Shown: positions 1-39,623, counted from the first letter of the stretch. The stretch: DNA of 64,000 bases from Perca fluviatilis (GCF_010015445.1 NC_053119.1:41413222-41477221); one strand, 5' to 3'. The notes: generated from the letters alone by a model not told the origin. Made by a program: numbers and translations.

Positions 1-533
1 GATGCAAAGATGTTGCTATGATAGAAAAGGGTGCAGTAAACCGATGCTCCTATTCTCTTTAGCTGTGTTTCAAAGGAAGGCAAGTAAACACAGCAAAAGT
101 TCAGGTTGAGTTTCAAAACTGGTTTATGCTTAATTTTTCTCTCTATGAGCACGTGGAATGTTGTCCACCAAGTTCACCAACTCACTTCAATTACCAGAGC
201 CTACTTTTGAATAAAAAAAACAGAGGGTAAAGACAACATTTGAAAAATTTAGTTAAATTCAGTTTTAACTACATGATGGGACCATTCAGAGGAGGAGGCA
301 CCAGCGGAGAGTTGTTTCCCCCCCGATGGGGGCGGGACTTGCGGGAAATGCGCTCTGTCCCTATCCCTTCACATGCGAAGGCTGTACTATGCCTCTGATT
401 GATTCACGAGATACCATGCCTTTTTATTTAATGTTTTGCCTGTCCATGGTTTTGCCCCGTTCGTTCGCCCCGAACCCCTGAGGGTAGATTCTAGACATAG
501 AGATCGGATCCGCTAGACGTGTCGACGTCACAG

Positions 534-626
534 GACGTGCCTCGTAGCCCGCCTTATTCTGCCTTATTCTGCTTCTGATTGGCTAACCCTGGTATTAACC
601 CTAACCAATCCCCACTCCCCATGCCT
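534..626 (-). repeat. MITE-like repeat copy in the fanca upstream region
   Basis: The segment CCCGCC..TATTCTGC..CTGATTGGCT..CCCTGGTA..TTAACC..AACCAATCC follows the same order of blocks as the reverse complement of the palindromic element at 56269-56415, including a terminal CATGCCTT. It contributes at least two of the CCAAT-type motifs upstream of fanca. It is diverged and its ends are uncertain. Confidence 0.55.
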
Positions 627-698
627 TAAGCTCAGCGGATGGTCTTTCCTGATTGGCTCTAGCATAGACCAATGGGAGAGAAGGGCGCGACGGGAAAC

Positions 699-767
699 AT
701 GGAGGAGAAAGTAAACCAAAACAGCACCCTCAAAAAGCTAGCCAGAGAACTGTCAATTTATTTCTAA
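699..767 (+). other. Short upstream ORF ahead of fanca
   Basis: An ATG in good context (AACATGG) at 699 opens a 22-codon frame that stops with TAA at 765-767, 83 bases before the fanca start. If transcription begins upstream of 699 this would be an upstream ORF in the 5' UTR. It could equally be chance sequence in the promoter. Confidence 0.3.
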
Positions 768-850
768 AACTACTGTTAACATATTGTTTTCAAACTAATC
801 GGCTTGAACGTCGACTAAAAGTGTTGACACGCATTCAGCCAAAGTAAAAT

Positions 851-28241
<27,391 letters not shown>

Positions 28242-29423
28242 AAAGCCGCAGACTGACGTTCAGACAGAGAAACTGCCTAAAGTGAACCGTGAAACCCACG
28301 ACTACAAAAATCTTCTCTATTCCCTCGAGCTTCGGAGGGGTCTCGTTCACATTAATGGTAACTGACGATTAGCAGGTACTTTGTTTTAATGTAATCCAAC
28401 TTTACATCTAACAGAAACATGTTCCTCTCTGTCATATTTATTAAACACTGTATAGATCTTACCAGTTTTACCAACATTTTATTTGTCTTTTTATACATAA
28501 TGCACACAGGACTTTATTATACACGTTCATCTGAAGCCCTTTTTACAATACAGATTTACACTCTTAAAAGTACTTAGCATTGTAATAACTTAATAAAAAA
28601 CAGTGACCTAATACAATTGAACTGAATGTTCTTGGAAATCATTCTGCACAACTATTTGCACTGTGAGGCAGTAACACAGCACATACGAGTGCTTCACATA
28701 TATGAAGGTAACAAGAATATTGCATTATAGGACTTAGAATTGAATCCATGTAGGTTACGCAGTTGTTAATATGTGGCTGCTACTGCGTACTTCAGCTATC
28801 AAATAAAACTGTATTGTTACTTTATTTGGCTACGCTGTAAACCGATATGCCAACTGCTAGTATACCAGTGATTATTTTTATGAAGTCCTTGTCTGTGTGG
28901 GAACAAAACGCCCCACATGTGACCCAGAAACTTGGATCCTAAGATTCCTAATGCCTTCACTGCCGAGATTTGTCAGTGATACCATTGTGAAGGAGCATTC
29001 CTTCTGCTGCTTCCCCGAAAACAAGCTGAAACCTAAACTTTTGGTATAATTGTCCTGACAATGAAAAGAAAAATTAAGTTTGGAATGGAAAGTGATACTT
29101 GAAAACTGTAAAGAGCTAGTTTAGAGATAGTAATTATGAGCAGGTTGGTCAAAATCTACTAAAATGAAACTTGAGACAATAGTTTGACTTTGTTGTTATG
29201 ACACAAAAGCTGAGCTAAATATATTGGTAGAGAACTGAGATCAACATCTGTATTGCCATACAGCAGGTTCCTATCCCAGTCCATGACCTAAATTTGAAAA
29301 AAATGTAAACTAGTGTACAGGTTGTCAGAAACTGGGAAACTCCCAGTTTAAGCACCCGTGCAGCAGACGTGGACCTGGACTCCCTGTCCTCATGTATCCT
29401 GGTCTTGCTGAACCCCCTCCCGG
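28242..29423. promoter_or_regulatory. Convergent 3' UTR region of fanca and znf276
   Basis: The two genes face each other across 1,182 bases. Candidate fanca poly(A) signals (AATAAA) lie at 28592-28597 and 28802-28807. Candidate znf276 signals (TTTATT on this strand) lie at 28821-28826 and 28478-28483. If 28802 and 28478 were both used the transcripts would overlap. Human FANCA and ZNF276 are also tail to tail with overlapping 3' ends. No further coding sequence is visible here. Confidence 0.55.
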
Positions 29424-32400
29424 TCAGAGTGATGGCGTGCAGGTCAGATTACTCCGGTGGCTGCTGCCTTTCTGAACCTCGGCCTGAATCAGCGGGTGGA
29501 CCATGGACATGTGGACGTTCAGGTTGTGGGCCTTCTCGAACCGCTTCCTGCACATCAGGCACGCAAACTCCAGGTCAGCCTCCGCCTTGTGTTTGGTCAT
29601 GTGGTATTTGAGTGACGCTCGCTGGCGACACTGGAAGCCACACACCTCACATCTGAAGGAAAAAAAAACGTTAAAATGTATAGCCTCTCTCTCCTGTCTT
29701 TACTTCAGACTTTTAATTCAAAATATTATGTATTTTTGGGTTCCAACTAGAACATGTTTACATGCTTTGATGTTCTAAAAACATTTTTCTCATACTGTGT
29801 CTGACTATATCTGTACTGTCTAAAACGCTCCCCCACACACACACACACACACACTCTGATTGGTTAGCGTTTTCACGTCTTCACAACTTGGCTCTCAGAG
29901 TCTCTACACCGTCATTGCATCTGGGGAATAACTGTAGCAGCAGCGCTTTCTACCTATATATAGTATAGTTGTGACATCACAAATGAATGGAAGTCCTGAC
30001 AGCTCATTTAATAGGCACCGTTTCTGATTACAGGATGTGTGCATTGATCCTTTCAAAGTATTATTAGCACCTCCACCTGCTTTATTAAATAAAAGACATG
30101 GAAATCTCACTTTCTACAATATGGGACCTTTTTAAAGCGGTAAATCCCATCAACAGTACTTACTGTAGTGGCTTGGCCCCTGAATGTCTCATCTGGTGAA
30201 CTGAAAGGTGTTTCCTCTGTTTGAAGGTTTGGCCACACTGGTCACAAATGTAGTTCCTCTCCTCTGGAAACACACAGATGGCAATCTTAAGTACAAGCCA
30301 AAATACACATTAACACCTAAAACAAATGTCTTTAGAATTTAACAGTCTGTTTAACATGGCACAAATATTCAGATTTAAGACAAAGTGTAGGCTTCTTATG
30401 ATTCAAATCATTCAACCATAACAGCAAAACAAATGGAGCAGGTATTAGCTTTTCATGAAAAAGTTGGTATAGTTTGTATGTAACCTATTACTGAAACAAC
30501 CAAATGTTTATCTTATCTTATTATTCTTCCTATTGTTAACATTGTGGCTAGGTAAACACTGACAATTTAGACACTCAAGTTTTTTTTGCATGGAAAGCCA
30601 GATCTGCCCCCCAGCAGACTGCTGTTTGCTGCTGCTCCAACAAACATAAAGTACACCCCCCCTGCCTCTCTCATGTGCCTCCCCTGAGTTAAGTGAGCCG
30701 ATTGATCAACATCTCTATAATAGCAGTTATCAAGCATCACCAACAATATGCTTAGTGAAGCCGAGTAACCCAAAAAGAGCCAGACTAAGCTGCCTTATGA
30801 TACAGGCCCAGCACGTCTACGCGGCCTAAAAACAAATCCAAATCTTTTTGTTGAGCTCACCTGTGTGGATAAGCTTGACGTGCCGCTGCAGGTAGCGGTC
30901 GATCATGAACACCTTGTTGCAGCCAGGATGAGGGCAGGGTCGCGCTCTCACCTCCTCATGATGCTCCTTGATGTGCTTCTAAAAAAAGAACAACGCCCCA
31001 TAAGAAACCCAGACATCTGTACACAGAATCTTATTGTAGGTGATTTTAATATCCATGTGGACGTTGACAGCAATAGCCTTACTACTGCTTTCAACTCATT
31101 ACTGGATTCAATCGGTTTCAGTCAGAGTGTGCACAAGGCGACGCACTGTTTTAACCACACCGTGCTGGCATATGGTATTGAAATTGAGGATTTAATAATA
31201 TTTCCGCAGAATTTGGTATTATCAGATCATTTTTTAATTACTTTTGAATTCTTGCTACCTGACCATACTAAACTAGATAATAGCTTCTACACCAGATGCT
31301 TATCTGACAGTGCTATAGCTAAATTTAAGGAAGATATTCCAACAGCATTACACTCTATGTCGTGCCTTAACATAACAGAGGACCTTTATGTTAACCTCAG
31401 TCCCTCTCAAATTGATACATTTGTAGACGGTGCTACGACCTGCCTACGGACGACTTTAGACTCTGCCGCTCCTCTCAAAAAGAAGACGATAAAGCAAAGG
31501 AAACTAGCACCTTGGTATAACTCCCAAACTCGCAAATTAAAACAAATCTCGCGAAACCTCGAAAGTAAGTGGCGTTCCACCAAAGTGGAAGAATCCCGTT
31601 TGGATTGGCAAGAAAGTCTCAAAACCTATAGGAAGGCCCTAAGAAAGGCCAGATCAGACTATTACTCATCACTAATAGAAGAAAATAAGAACAACCCAAG
31701 GTTTCTTTTCAGCACTGTAGCCAGGCTAACAGATAGTCACAGCTCTACTGAGCCATCTATTCCTCTAGCTCTGAGTAGTGATGACTTCATGAGCTTCTTT
31801 AATGATAAAATTATAACAATTAGAGATAAAATTCATCACCTTTTGCCCTTAACTTCTAACAGTTCATCTTTAAATCCAGGACCGCTAGAACGAACGACTA
31901 GTCCCGACATATACTTAAGACTGTTTTTATCCTATAGACCTTCAACAATTAATGTTAAAGATATCCTCAGCTAAGCCATCTACCTGTCTCTTAGACCACA
32001 TCCCAACGAGGCTACTCAAAGAAGCATTACCCATGGTTAACACCTCGCTACTAGGTATGATCAATATGTCTCTATTAACAGGTTATGTACCGCAGTCATT
32101 TAAAGTAGCAGTGATAAAACCTCTTCTGAAAAAAACCAACCCTAGATCCTGAGGTCTTAGCAAACTATAGACCTATATCTAACCTTCCCTTTCTATCCAA
32201 GATCCTTGAGAAGGTAGTTGCTAATCAGTTATATGATTTTCTACATAGCAACAGTTTATTTGATGACTTTCAATCAGGATTTAGAAAGAATCATAGCACA
32301 GAGACGGCACTGGTGAAAATTACTAACAACCTTCTAACAGCTGCAGACAAAGGACTTGTCTCCATTCTTGTTTTACTAGATCTTAGTGCTGCATTTGACA

Positions 32401-35400
32401 CTATTGACCATTCAATCCTGTTACAGAGACTGGAACACTTAGTTGGCATTAAAGGAATCGCACTAAGCTGGTTTAAGTCCTATTTCTCTGAGCGATCCCA
32501 ATTTGTTAACATTAACGATAAACCCTCCAAGCACGCTAAAGTTAGCCATGGCGTTCCTCAAGGCTCAGTGCTTGGACCAATTCTATTTTCCTTATATATG
32601 CTTCATCTAGGTAATATTATTAGGAAACACTCAATTAACTACGCAGACGATACCCAATTATATCTGTCAATTAAGCCAGATGAAAGTGGTCAGTTAGCAA
32701 GACTTCAAACGTGTATTGAGGATATAAAATCCTGGATGACCCACAATTTCCTGATGTTAAACTCAGACAAAACTGAAGTTATTGTGATGGGACCAACGCA
32801 CCGCCGAACTTCATTATCTAAGGATATAGCTACTCTGGACGGTATTGCCCTGGCCTCCAGCACTGCTGTCAGAAATTTGGGAGTTATTTTTGATCAGGAT
32901 ATATCCTTCAACGCCCACTTAACAACAAACCTCAAGAATAGCCTTTTTCCATCTTCGTAACATTGCCAAAATTAGGAATATCCTGTCTCAAAACGATGCT
33001 GAAAAACTAGTCCATGCATTTGTTACTTCTAGACTAGATTACTGCAATTCCTTATTATCAGGTTGCCCAAATAAGTCCCTTAAGACTCTCCAGCTGATCC
33101 AGAATGCTGCAGCACGTGTTCTGACGAGAACTAAGAGAAGAGATCATATTTCTCCTGTATTAGCTTCCGGCATTGGCTTCCTGTAAAATCTAGGATCGAA
33201 TTTAAAATCCTCCTCCTGACTTACAAAGCTCTAAATGGTCAAGCACCATCATACCTAGAAGAGCTCTTAGTACCTTATTGTCCCACTAGAGCACTGCGCT
33301 CCCGGAATGCGGGGCTACTTGTGGTTCCTAGAGTCTCTGGAAGTAGACTGGGGGCCAGGGCCTTCAGCTATCAGGCTCCGCTTCTGTGGAACCAGCTTCC
33401 AGTCTGGGTTCGAGGGGCAGACACCGTCACCACATTTAAGAGTAAACTGAAAACCCTCCTCTTTGATAAAGCTTATAGTTAGGGAGTGAGGAGTTGCAGC
33501 GTCCACCTAACCCGGCCCACCTGCTTCTCTTCGTAGTCATCAGTTTTATATACTGTATAATTAATAATATAGCGCGAGTAGATGGAGGCAGGCCAGTACA
33601 GCCCGATCCGGTTGGGGAGAGTTCTAGCCGACCAGGCACCTCTCTCTAACCTGCCTCTCTTAGTTATGCTATTATAATTCTAGACTGCAGGGGAGGCTGT
33701 TTCCTTCCTATGACACACTGAGCTGCTCTCTCATCTCTACTTGTTACTTTTGTATGCATCCTGTCCCAGAATTGCTTGTTACTAACCCAACTCTGGGGAG
33801 TTTACTCCCGAGTCCTAATGTTTCTTCTTCGAGAGCTATGCTCTGCGATTCTCTAATGCCCGTCGGCATCCTGCTGCATCCGCCGCATCCGCGCATCCGC
33901 CCATGCTCTGCAGGCGCCACGTTACATCCCGCAACGCCCTGCTGTGATGTTCCTATGCACAGAGTAGTCAGGATCTGGTATAGGGGACTGCAGTACTCAG
34001 TATGACACGATGTGCCCTGCTATGACATGAACTTCCACGATAACCTTCGAAGTCACTGTGACCTTTAATGTGACTATTATCGCCACTGTTCATCACACCC
34101 CCAACCGGCCCGTCAGACACCGCCTACCAAGAGTCTGGGTCTGCCGAGGTTTCTTCCTAAAAGGGAGTTTTTCCTCGCCACTGTCGCGATAGCCACTGCT
34201 AATGCTTGCTCTTGAGGGAATTACTGTAATTGGAAATTATAGAGTGTGGTCTAGACCTACTCTATCTGTAAAGTGTCTCGAGATAACTTTTGTTATGATT
34301 TTATACTATAAATAAAATTGAATTGAATTGAATATGGAGTAGTATGGAGAACAACAACTGTCTTGTCTGGGGGTGGATGAAAAATGACTGAAACAAAATT
34401 GTTATTGTTCTCTTATGTCACATCATAGAAAAATAAAGTGACATTATCTTGCTATAGGCTGGACACCTAATACTAACTACTGAAGCGTTCTTAAAAATAC
34501 ACCATTATTGATCCAGTTACAAAATATATATTACTTAAAGCTATAGTGCGTAGTTTCTGTCTCCCCCAGAGCAAATTCTAGTAATGTAAGTAATGATATC
34601 AACACTGTCGGCGCGTCCACATGATACAAGCCTTCTGTGATCGCGTACCACCCCCTCGGGCACTGATAGTCTTAATTAGCTTTGTAGAAACTCATTTGGC
34701 AATGGTTTGAATGTAACGGACGTTCATTAATATCAAAAAGTTACGCACTAAAGCTTTAAATAAAAGTGAAATGATGGCAGTTTGGGAATTCTGACCTTCA
34801 AACCATCAGGAGCTCTGTAGACAGCTGTACAGCCCTGATACAGACACTTGTAGATGTTGGGCAGCTCCTCTCTGAAAATAAAAGACAATAATAGTTTGTT
34901 AATGCACATCTATGCTAAAGCACATTATAATAGTTAACTAATCTTAACTGAAACAAAACATGTACTAAATACATTTTAACAAACTATATGAGCTACTGCC
35001 GCCTGGCATAATATATTAAAATATACAGTATGGTTAAAAACGACCAAGTTCTAAGAAGTGTATCGTAAAAACGTGGTTTAAAACAGTTATAAAAAGTCAA
35101 TTTATGACAGCTTCTGGCAGACAACCGCAACCCTGATGCATGGGCAAAGGGTGACCCTAACCCTATGATAGTTTTCTCTGGGTTTGAACAATGTTGGGAA
35201 CATTTGGGATAACGTAAGTACACAACTCAACATAATATATAACGTAAGTCTAGTCGTTTTTTGACCTTTTAATGCGGAAATTCTTTATATTCATATTATA
35301 TCTTTAATGCCTGTGTGTGCATGTGTGTGTTATGGGCCTGTGTGTGTAATGTAACGACGACAGTAAAAATTTAATCTCCCCATTAAAGGATTAATAAATT

Positions 35401-35813
35401 TCTTCTATATATAAGATGCTTTAAATATTACATGTAACGTATGCTGAATGGATGTTGTGTATTAAAGGAAATGTAGTACTCAAGATAACTAACTTAAAAT
35501 ATGCCTCTGTACCCCTTAGGTTTGAACTTGTTTTTCCAGCCGGGTTTGGGTCCAGGTTTTTTTTTGATTTTGGGCTCCTCCAGGGCCTTCGGGTTTCTTC
35601 TTCTCTTGTTGGGGACGGCCACCCTGCAAGCTCTGCCAAGGGGGAGAGAAATGTACATTAAACACAGTACCCAGGGTTTCTGTCAGAACTCATTTTCAGT
35701 CCTTTGCTAAAGAATATCTGTACCCACCTCTTGTCTGAGTACGGCTCGAACAGCTCATCGTCTGATAACCCTCCTTTTTTACTCTCCTCAAAGTCATCCT
35801 CCGAGATGACCCT

Positions 35814-35856
<43 letters not shown>

Positions 35857-37500
35857 CACACACAGAGTTACAGTTCTTGTAGATGGTATGGCCTTTTATC
35901 AATCTTAATCTGATCACTTTAAAAGCAGAGAAGTAGAGACGTTCCAATGCCATTTCTTTTCTTCCCGATACGGATTCCGATACCTGATATTGGGTATTGC
36001 CTGATACTGAGTAGTACCGAACAGCTGTTTACTACTAACCCTGTATGGATGTGATATGGTTGCTACCACTGTTGTATGGCCTGGCTGAGGCTAAACCCTT
36101 TTTGTGAAACATATGAAGGAAATACATACAGAGAATTAATGCCATATAACTTTATTCTATTATCTAATTTGAAAGTCAGTCATAACGGAAAAAGAACATA
36201 AACTACTTTAAAAGTAGAGACTAGAGATCTTAAAAAGACAAATACATCTGATTGACCAAGAGCTGTGACACTGTTCAAACAAAAAAAGTTGGCAAACTTT
36301 TCAAAGTAAAGGCGAGTAATTCGGGGGCTAAATGATGTGGTATCGGATCCATGCATAGACTTGTGTACTTGCCGATACCAGCGTTTTTCAAGCAGCATCG
36401 GAGGCATTTCTAATACTGGTATCGGAACAACTCTACCTGAGAAGCACCCAAAAACTTGGTGGTTGTAAGACAAGAGGAAAGACAGATACAGATGACAAAC
36501 CTGTCAGACAGATCACTGTCAGCAGCCCTGTCCTCCAGCTGGGCCGGGGCAGGAGACAATGCCACCTCATGACCTGTAAAATCTACCGCAGGGGACACCA
36601 CAACCACGTGAGTCAAGGATTCATACAGACACTACACAAGCCAGACCAACATTCAGAGGATGTGAGGGTAAAAAACAAAATTAATGTCATTTGACACTGA
36701 CTGATTTTGTGTTTGAACATGTAAACTGTGATATTTGGTTATTATTGCATCTTCCTATTCTTAGGATGCTATGAATATGTCTGCTGATGGCTTACAAATG
36801 AGAAGATCACTTTTGGAGAATTGACATTTGAGTACTAGTGGTTTCAGTGGCCAACACAAACACTTATCTACAGATGATGCTGCGTCACACCTTCTCTGGA
36901 TATCATAAGCTATAAACAGTCTCACCTTCAGTGTTGCTGGTCCAGTCAGCCAGCGCTGAGCTCGGAGTCTGCACTGGAACTGCAGATGGACTGTGTGGAG
37001 CCAGAGAACCTATACTTCCTGCTGGGGTCCTTCCATTCCCGCTGGGCTGCTCTTCTTCATCATCTTCCTCCTCTGACATCATTCCATCACCATTGCCACT
37101 CCCTAAAGCTCCACTGCTGAAGTTCACCAGGTACCCTGGGTTGGTAGCGGTTGTGCACTGAGAATCCATGACGTATCTGTGACCATTGACGCAACCCCAA
37201 ACGGCCTTCACGGAGCCCCAGCACTGGCCCTCCAGCACATCCTTCAGGTTGGGACAGGAGCGGCAGGCCTCTCCATGGTGGTGAGCCCAGGACACCAGGC
37301 TGTGGAGGCACTTAGGGTCCGAGGTAAAGGACTGGAATGCTGAAAGAAAACCGCAGAATGTCTAAATGTCCTAATCATTTTTCAGCATATTGTAATTTAA
37401 GTGGTCTGAGAGAAAACAGTCTGAATCTACTTTTTGGATCCGTTTTCAGGATGTAGAACATCTAGCCTGTGACAGGAGACTTTGGCCAATCACAGGTCAT

Positions 37501-37569
<69 letters not shown>

Positions 37570-39623
37570 TATTAGCTGCTCTGCAAATGCGCACGTTCCT
37601 TCAGTGATAGTTCTGTTTACCTTAGCCAAAGGCTCAACTATTCGATAATATAGCCTTTATTGCCATCCATCTATATACAGTACATAGAGGAACAAAACTC
37701 TATAAAAATGTAGTCAAGTGGATATTTGCTATGAAAACAGTTGGGAGATCTGGTCTGCCTAGCATGAACATTGGCACTTTTGTCACCTTACTGTTACCTC
37801 TCACACAGCCTGTGGCGTCTCCTTGTTTGGATGGCAGCATTAGTCTGCTACGAGCACCAGAGGCTGAAGCTGCAGCACTGCCTACTGCTGCCATCTGAAC
37901 CAGGACATGCTGGCGGCGGTGTGAGAGTAAACGTAACCGCAGCAGTCAAGCTAGTAGTTTAGCTTTCTGCTCACTGTAGCTCACGGCTGCGGCTTATTCA
38001 AGTTCATGTTTATGTACCTAATTAGAGGCTGAAATCACAGTATGTCATCTCTAAGGGTTAGACCCCTCACTGGCCACACAGACAGACCCTTCTCTTTATT
38101 TCTGTTAAAAAAAAGAAACGCTTTTATTTACGTGTTGAGCCATGGTTTACTGAGGCATCTGGACATTTCTTCCTGAAATAGAAAAAAAACAGTTGCTTAT
38201 ATTTGTAGATTTTCTGCCTGAACAATTGAGAATCCTACAATAAGTAAAAATGTTTAAAGTTTTGGACTCACCAGCTTTTTAGGTTCTCTTTCCCAACTGG
38301 TGGGAGGTTGACTCTCTGCAGAAACCTGATCAGGATGCTATGGCACTTGTAGAACTTGGAGTGGCATTTCTTGCAGATAAACTCTGATAATCGGGGGTCA
38401 CGGTCCAATTGGACCCCAACCAGTCGCTGGAAGTCTGTGTGGAATAAAAGGGGTGACTGGGCCGCTGAGTCGGACTCATTGTCAACGATATCAATGGAGT
38501 CCTGAGGCCACTTGTTGAAGGCGTGCCGCAGGCTTCGTGGAGAAAACTTCCCATGGCAGAGCCGACAGACAGCAGTTGACAGTCTACCTGCTGGGAGGAA
38601 TAACCGATCAGTGGACGCTATTTCTGATGGGTCTCCAAAGGAAGTTGAGTCAAGTAGGGGACCTTGAGTTCAAGTAGGTTATCTTAACTTGAATGAAAAG
38701 GACATCATAGCAAACTCCATTAAAAAAAACTGTCAGTGGTTCCCAAACTTTTTCTGCAGGGCCTTCCTTTTGTAGATAAAAAAATATTTTCAAGCCACCC
38801 CCCAAGGGACGAGAGAGAGGGAGACAGAGATAGAAAGAGACAGAGAAGTGCGCCACAAGCAGCTGTTTCACCGAGACGTGATAGTCAAGAAAACATAATG
38901 TGATTCGACTGTTGAATATACATCAACTTAGCACATAGATCAAACCGTGGTCAGTACTACATATTTTCTTGTCTTTGTTTTGGTAGTTGTGGCGTTGATG
39001 TATCTTCATCGTCTGCTTCACGTTTACCTGGCAGTCTGTTCACAAAAGTGTCCCAGCTTTGTTGGCAGTGCAGCAGAAAGCATGCATTATTTGTTTATAT
39101 TTAGCGTTGCCGCGCCCGCCGTTACAACTCCTGGCAGTCACATCAGCATGCATCTGATCCACTAGCAGCACGTTGTTAAAAATAATCCACTTTCCACAGT
39201 TTACTACCAACAACAGAATAATTAATTATTGTATTATAATAATTTTGGTAACAGCAGAATGTTACAAGGGAACAGACAGGGAAATATATATTGAAAATGT
39301 TTGCTGAGAAGCAAAGCAACTCTTCTCTGCTGCCTTTTTATTGAATGGGGTTTTCTGGTACTGAGACACTCACCTGAAGATCTAGACTTGCTCTCTGGAT
39401 GTTTCTGTGTGTCGTCAGCTGCTGTCACACTACAGTCTAAGTCAGCAGTCTTGTCTTTTGCAGTGGTGTTCTGGTAGAAAGTGTCTGTGGTTACAGGGAC
39501 AGTCTTCCGAGGTCTCCTTCCAGGTGGACTCTTCTCCTCACTGACACTCCCAGTTGTCTGTGTCCTGCTGCTCTGTGTCTGTGATGTCTCGAATGACCTA
39601 GGACGTCTGCTTTTCTTCTTCAT
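29424..39623 (-). CDS. znf276: Zinc finger protein 276, ZAD plus five C2H2 fingers, 11 coding exons
   Basis: A presumed nuclear DNA-binding protein. Coding exons in gene order: 39374-39623, 38272-38587, 38132-38172, 36926-37339, 36501-36573, 35728-35811, 35513-35632, 34796-34871, 30861-30978, 30164-30263, 29424-29652. They sum to 1,821 bases (606 residues plus TGA) and keep frame throughout; human ZNF276 has 614. The ZAD runs from about residue 91 (CRLCHGK) through FICKKCHSKFYKCHS. An acidic serine-rich middle follows, then a basic AT-hook-like KKKPGPKPGW. C2H2 fingers occupy about 442-585, with the hallmark FKQRKHLSVHQMRHSGAKP and CGFQCRQRASLKYHMTKHK. The start ATG opens MKKKSRR, comparable to human MKRDRLGR. 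The frame is also open upstream to an apparent acceptor near 39678, so a 5' exon, probably non-coding, is expected. Confidence 0.95.
29722..29790 (-). repeat. Interspersed repeat fragment in a znf276 intron
   Basis: The core CTAGAACATGTTTACATGCTTT is shared in reverse orientation with 60785-60812 in a vps9d1 intron (GCATGTAAACATGTTCTAG). It is non-coding and its class is unknown. Confidence 0.5.
30985..34334 (+). mobile_element. L2-like LINE, 5'-truncated and frame-broken, antisense in znf276
   Basis: The element begins within the C-terminal part of the endonuclease (GDFNIHVD, then SDHFLITFEF) and continues through a complete-looking reverse transcriptase region: LDLSAAFDTIDH, HGVPQGSVLGPILFSLY, NYADDTQLYLS. 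It then runs through a C-terminal tail with RVLTRTKRRDHI and a long 3' UTR, ending in AATTGAATTGAAT units. Frame changes near 31960, 32150 and 32940 and a stop near 33184 show that it is dead. It fills nearly all of the znf276 intron between 30979 and 34795. The frame that starts at 30865 is an artefact joining antisense znf276 exon to LINE sequence. The left boundary is uncertain within about 20 bases. Confidence 0.9.
34535..34759. mobile_element. MITE in the same znf276 intron
   Basis: Terminal inverted repeats of about 20 bases (TTAAAGCTATAGTGCGTAG at left; the reverse complement of the right end reads TTAAAGCTTTAGTGCGTAA) flank about 185 non-coding bases. Length and structure fit a non-autonomous DNA transposon. 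Confidence 0.75.
35814..35865. repeat. (CAGA)n array that forms the polypyrimidine tract of a znf276 acceptor
   Basis: On the znf276 strand this reads as repeated CTGT units ending directly in TAG at the acceptor of exon 35728-35811. The tetranucleotide array thus supplies the pyrimidine tract of the splice site. Confidence 0.9.
35866..36441 (-). mobile_element. hAT-like non-autonomous element and flank in a znf276 intron
   Basis: Left TIR TAGAGACGTTCCAATGCCA (35934) and right end TGGTATCGGAACAACTCTA (to 36436) are inverted repeats around about 500 bases rich in CCGATAC motifs. The 65 bases outside the left TIR, together with about 90 bases of the element, recur inverted at 60583-60736. Confidence 0.7.
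37505..37567. repeat. (GA)n microsatellite in a znf276 intron
   Basis: A perfect GA run of about 60 bases lies between znf276 exons 36926-37339 and 38132-38172. It is a simple repeat with no other content. Confidence 0.95.

Larger units (their letters stand above)
1..850 (+). promoter_or_regulatory. Upstream region and probable promoter of fanca
   Basis: No coding exon is visible before the fanca start codon at 851. The stretch 570-680 holds four CCAAT-type motifs (ATTGG near 578 and 652, CCAAT near 604 and 669), the kind bound by NF-Y in TATA-less housekeeping promoters. A GC-rich patch at 318-350 includes GGGGGCGGGAC, an Sp1-like site. I see no good TATA box. Transcription probably starts between about 680 and 840; that is inference. 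Positions 1-300 are AT-rich with no recognisable gene. Confidence 0.5.

Noticed and set aside
30865..31974. A 369-codon open frame on the plus strand
   Set aside because: Its first part is the antisense of a znf276 zinc-finger exon and the rest is the LINE reading frame. It is an artefact of the insertion point, not a gene.
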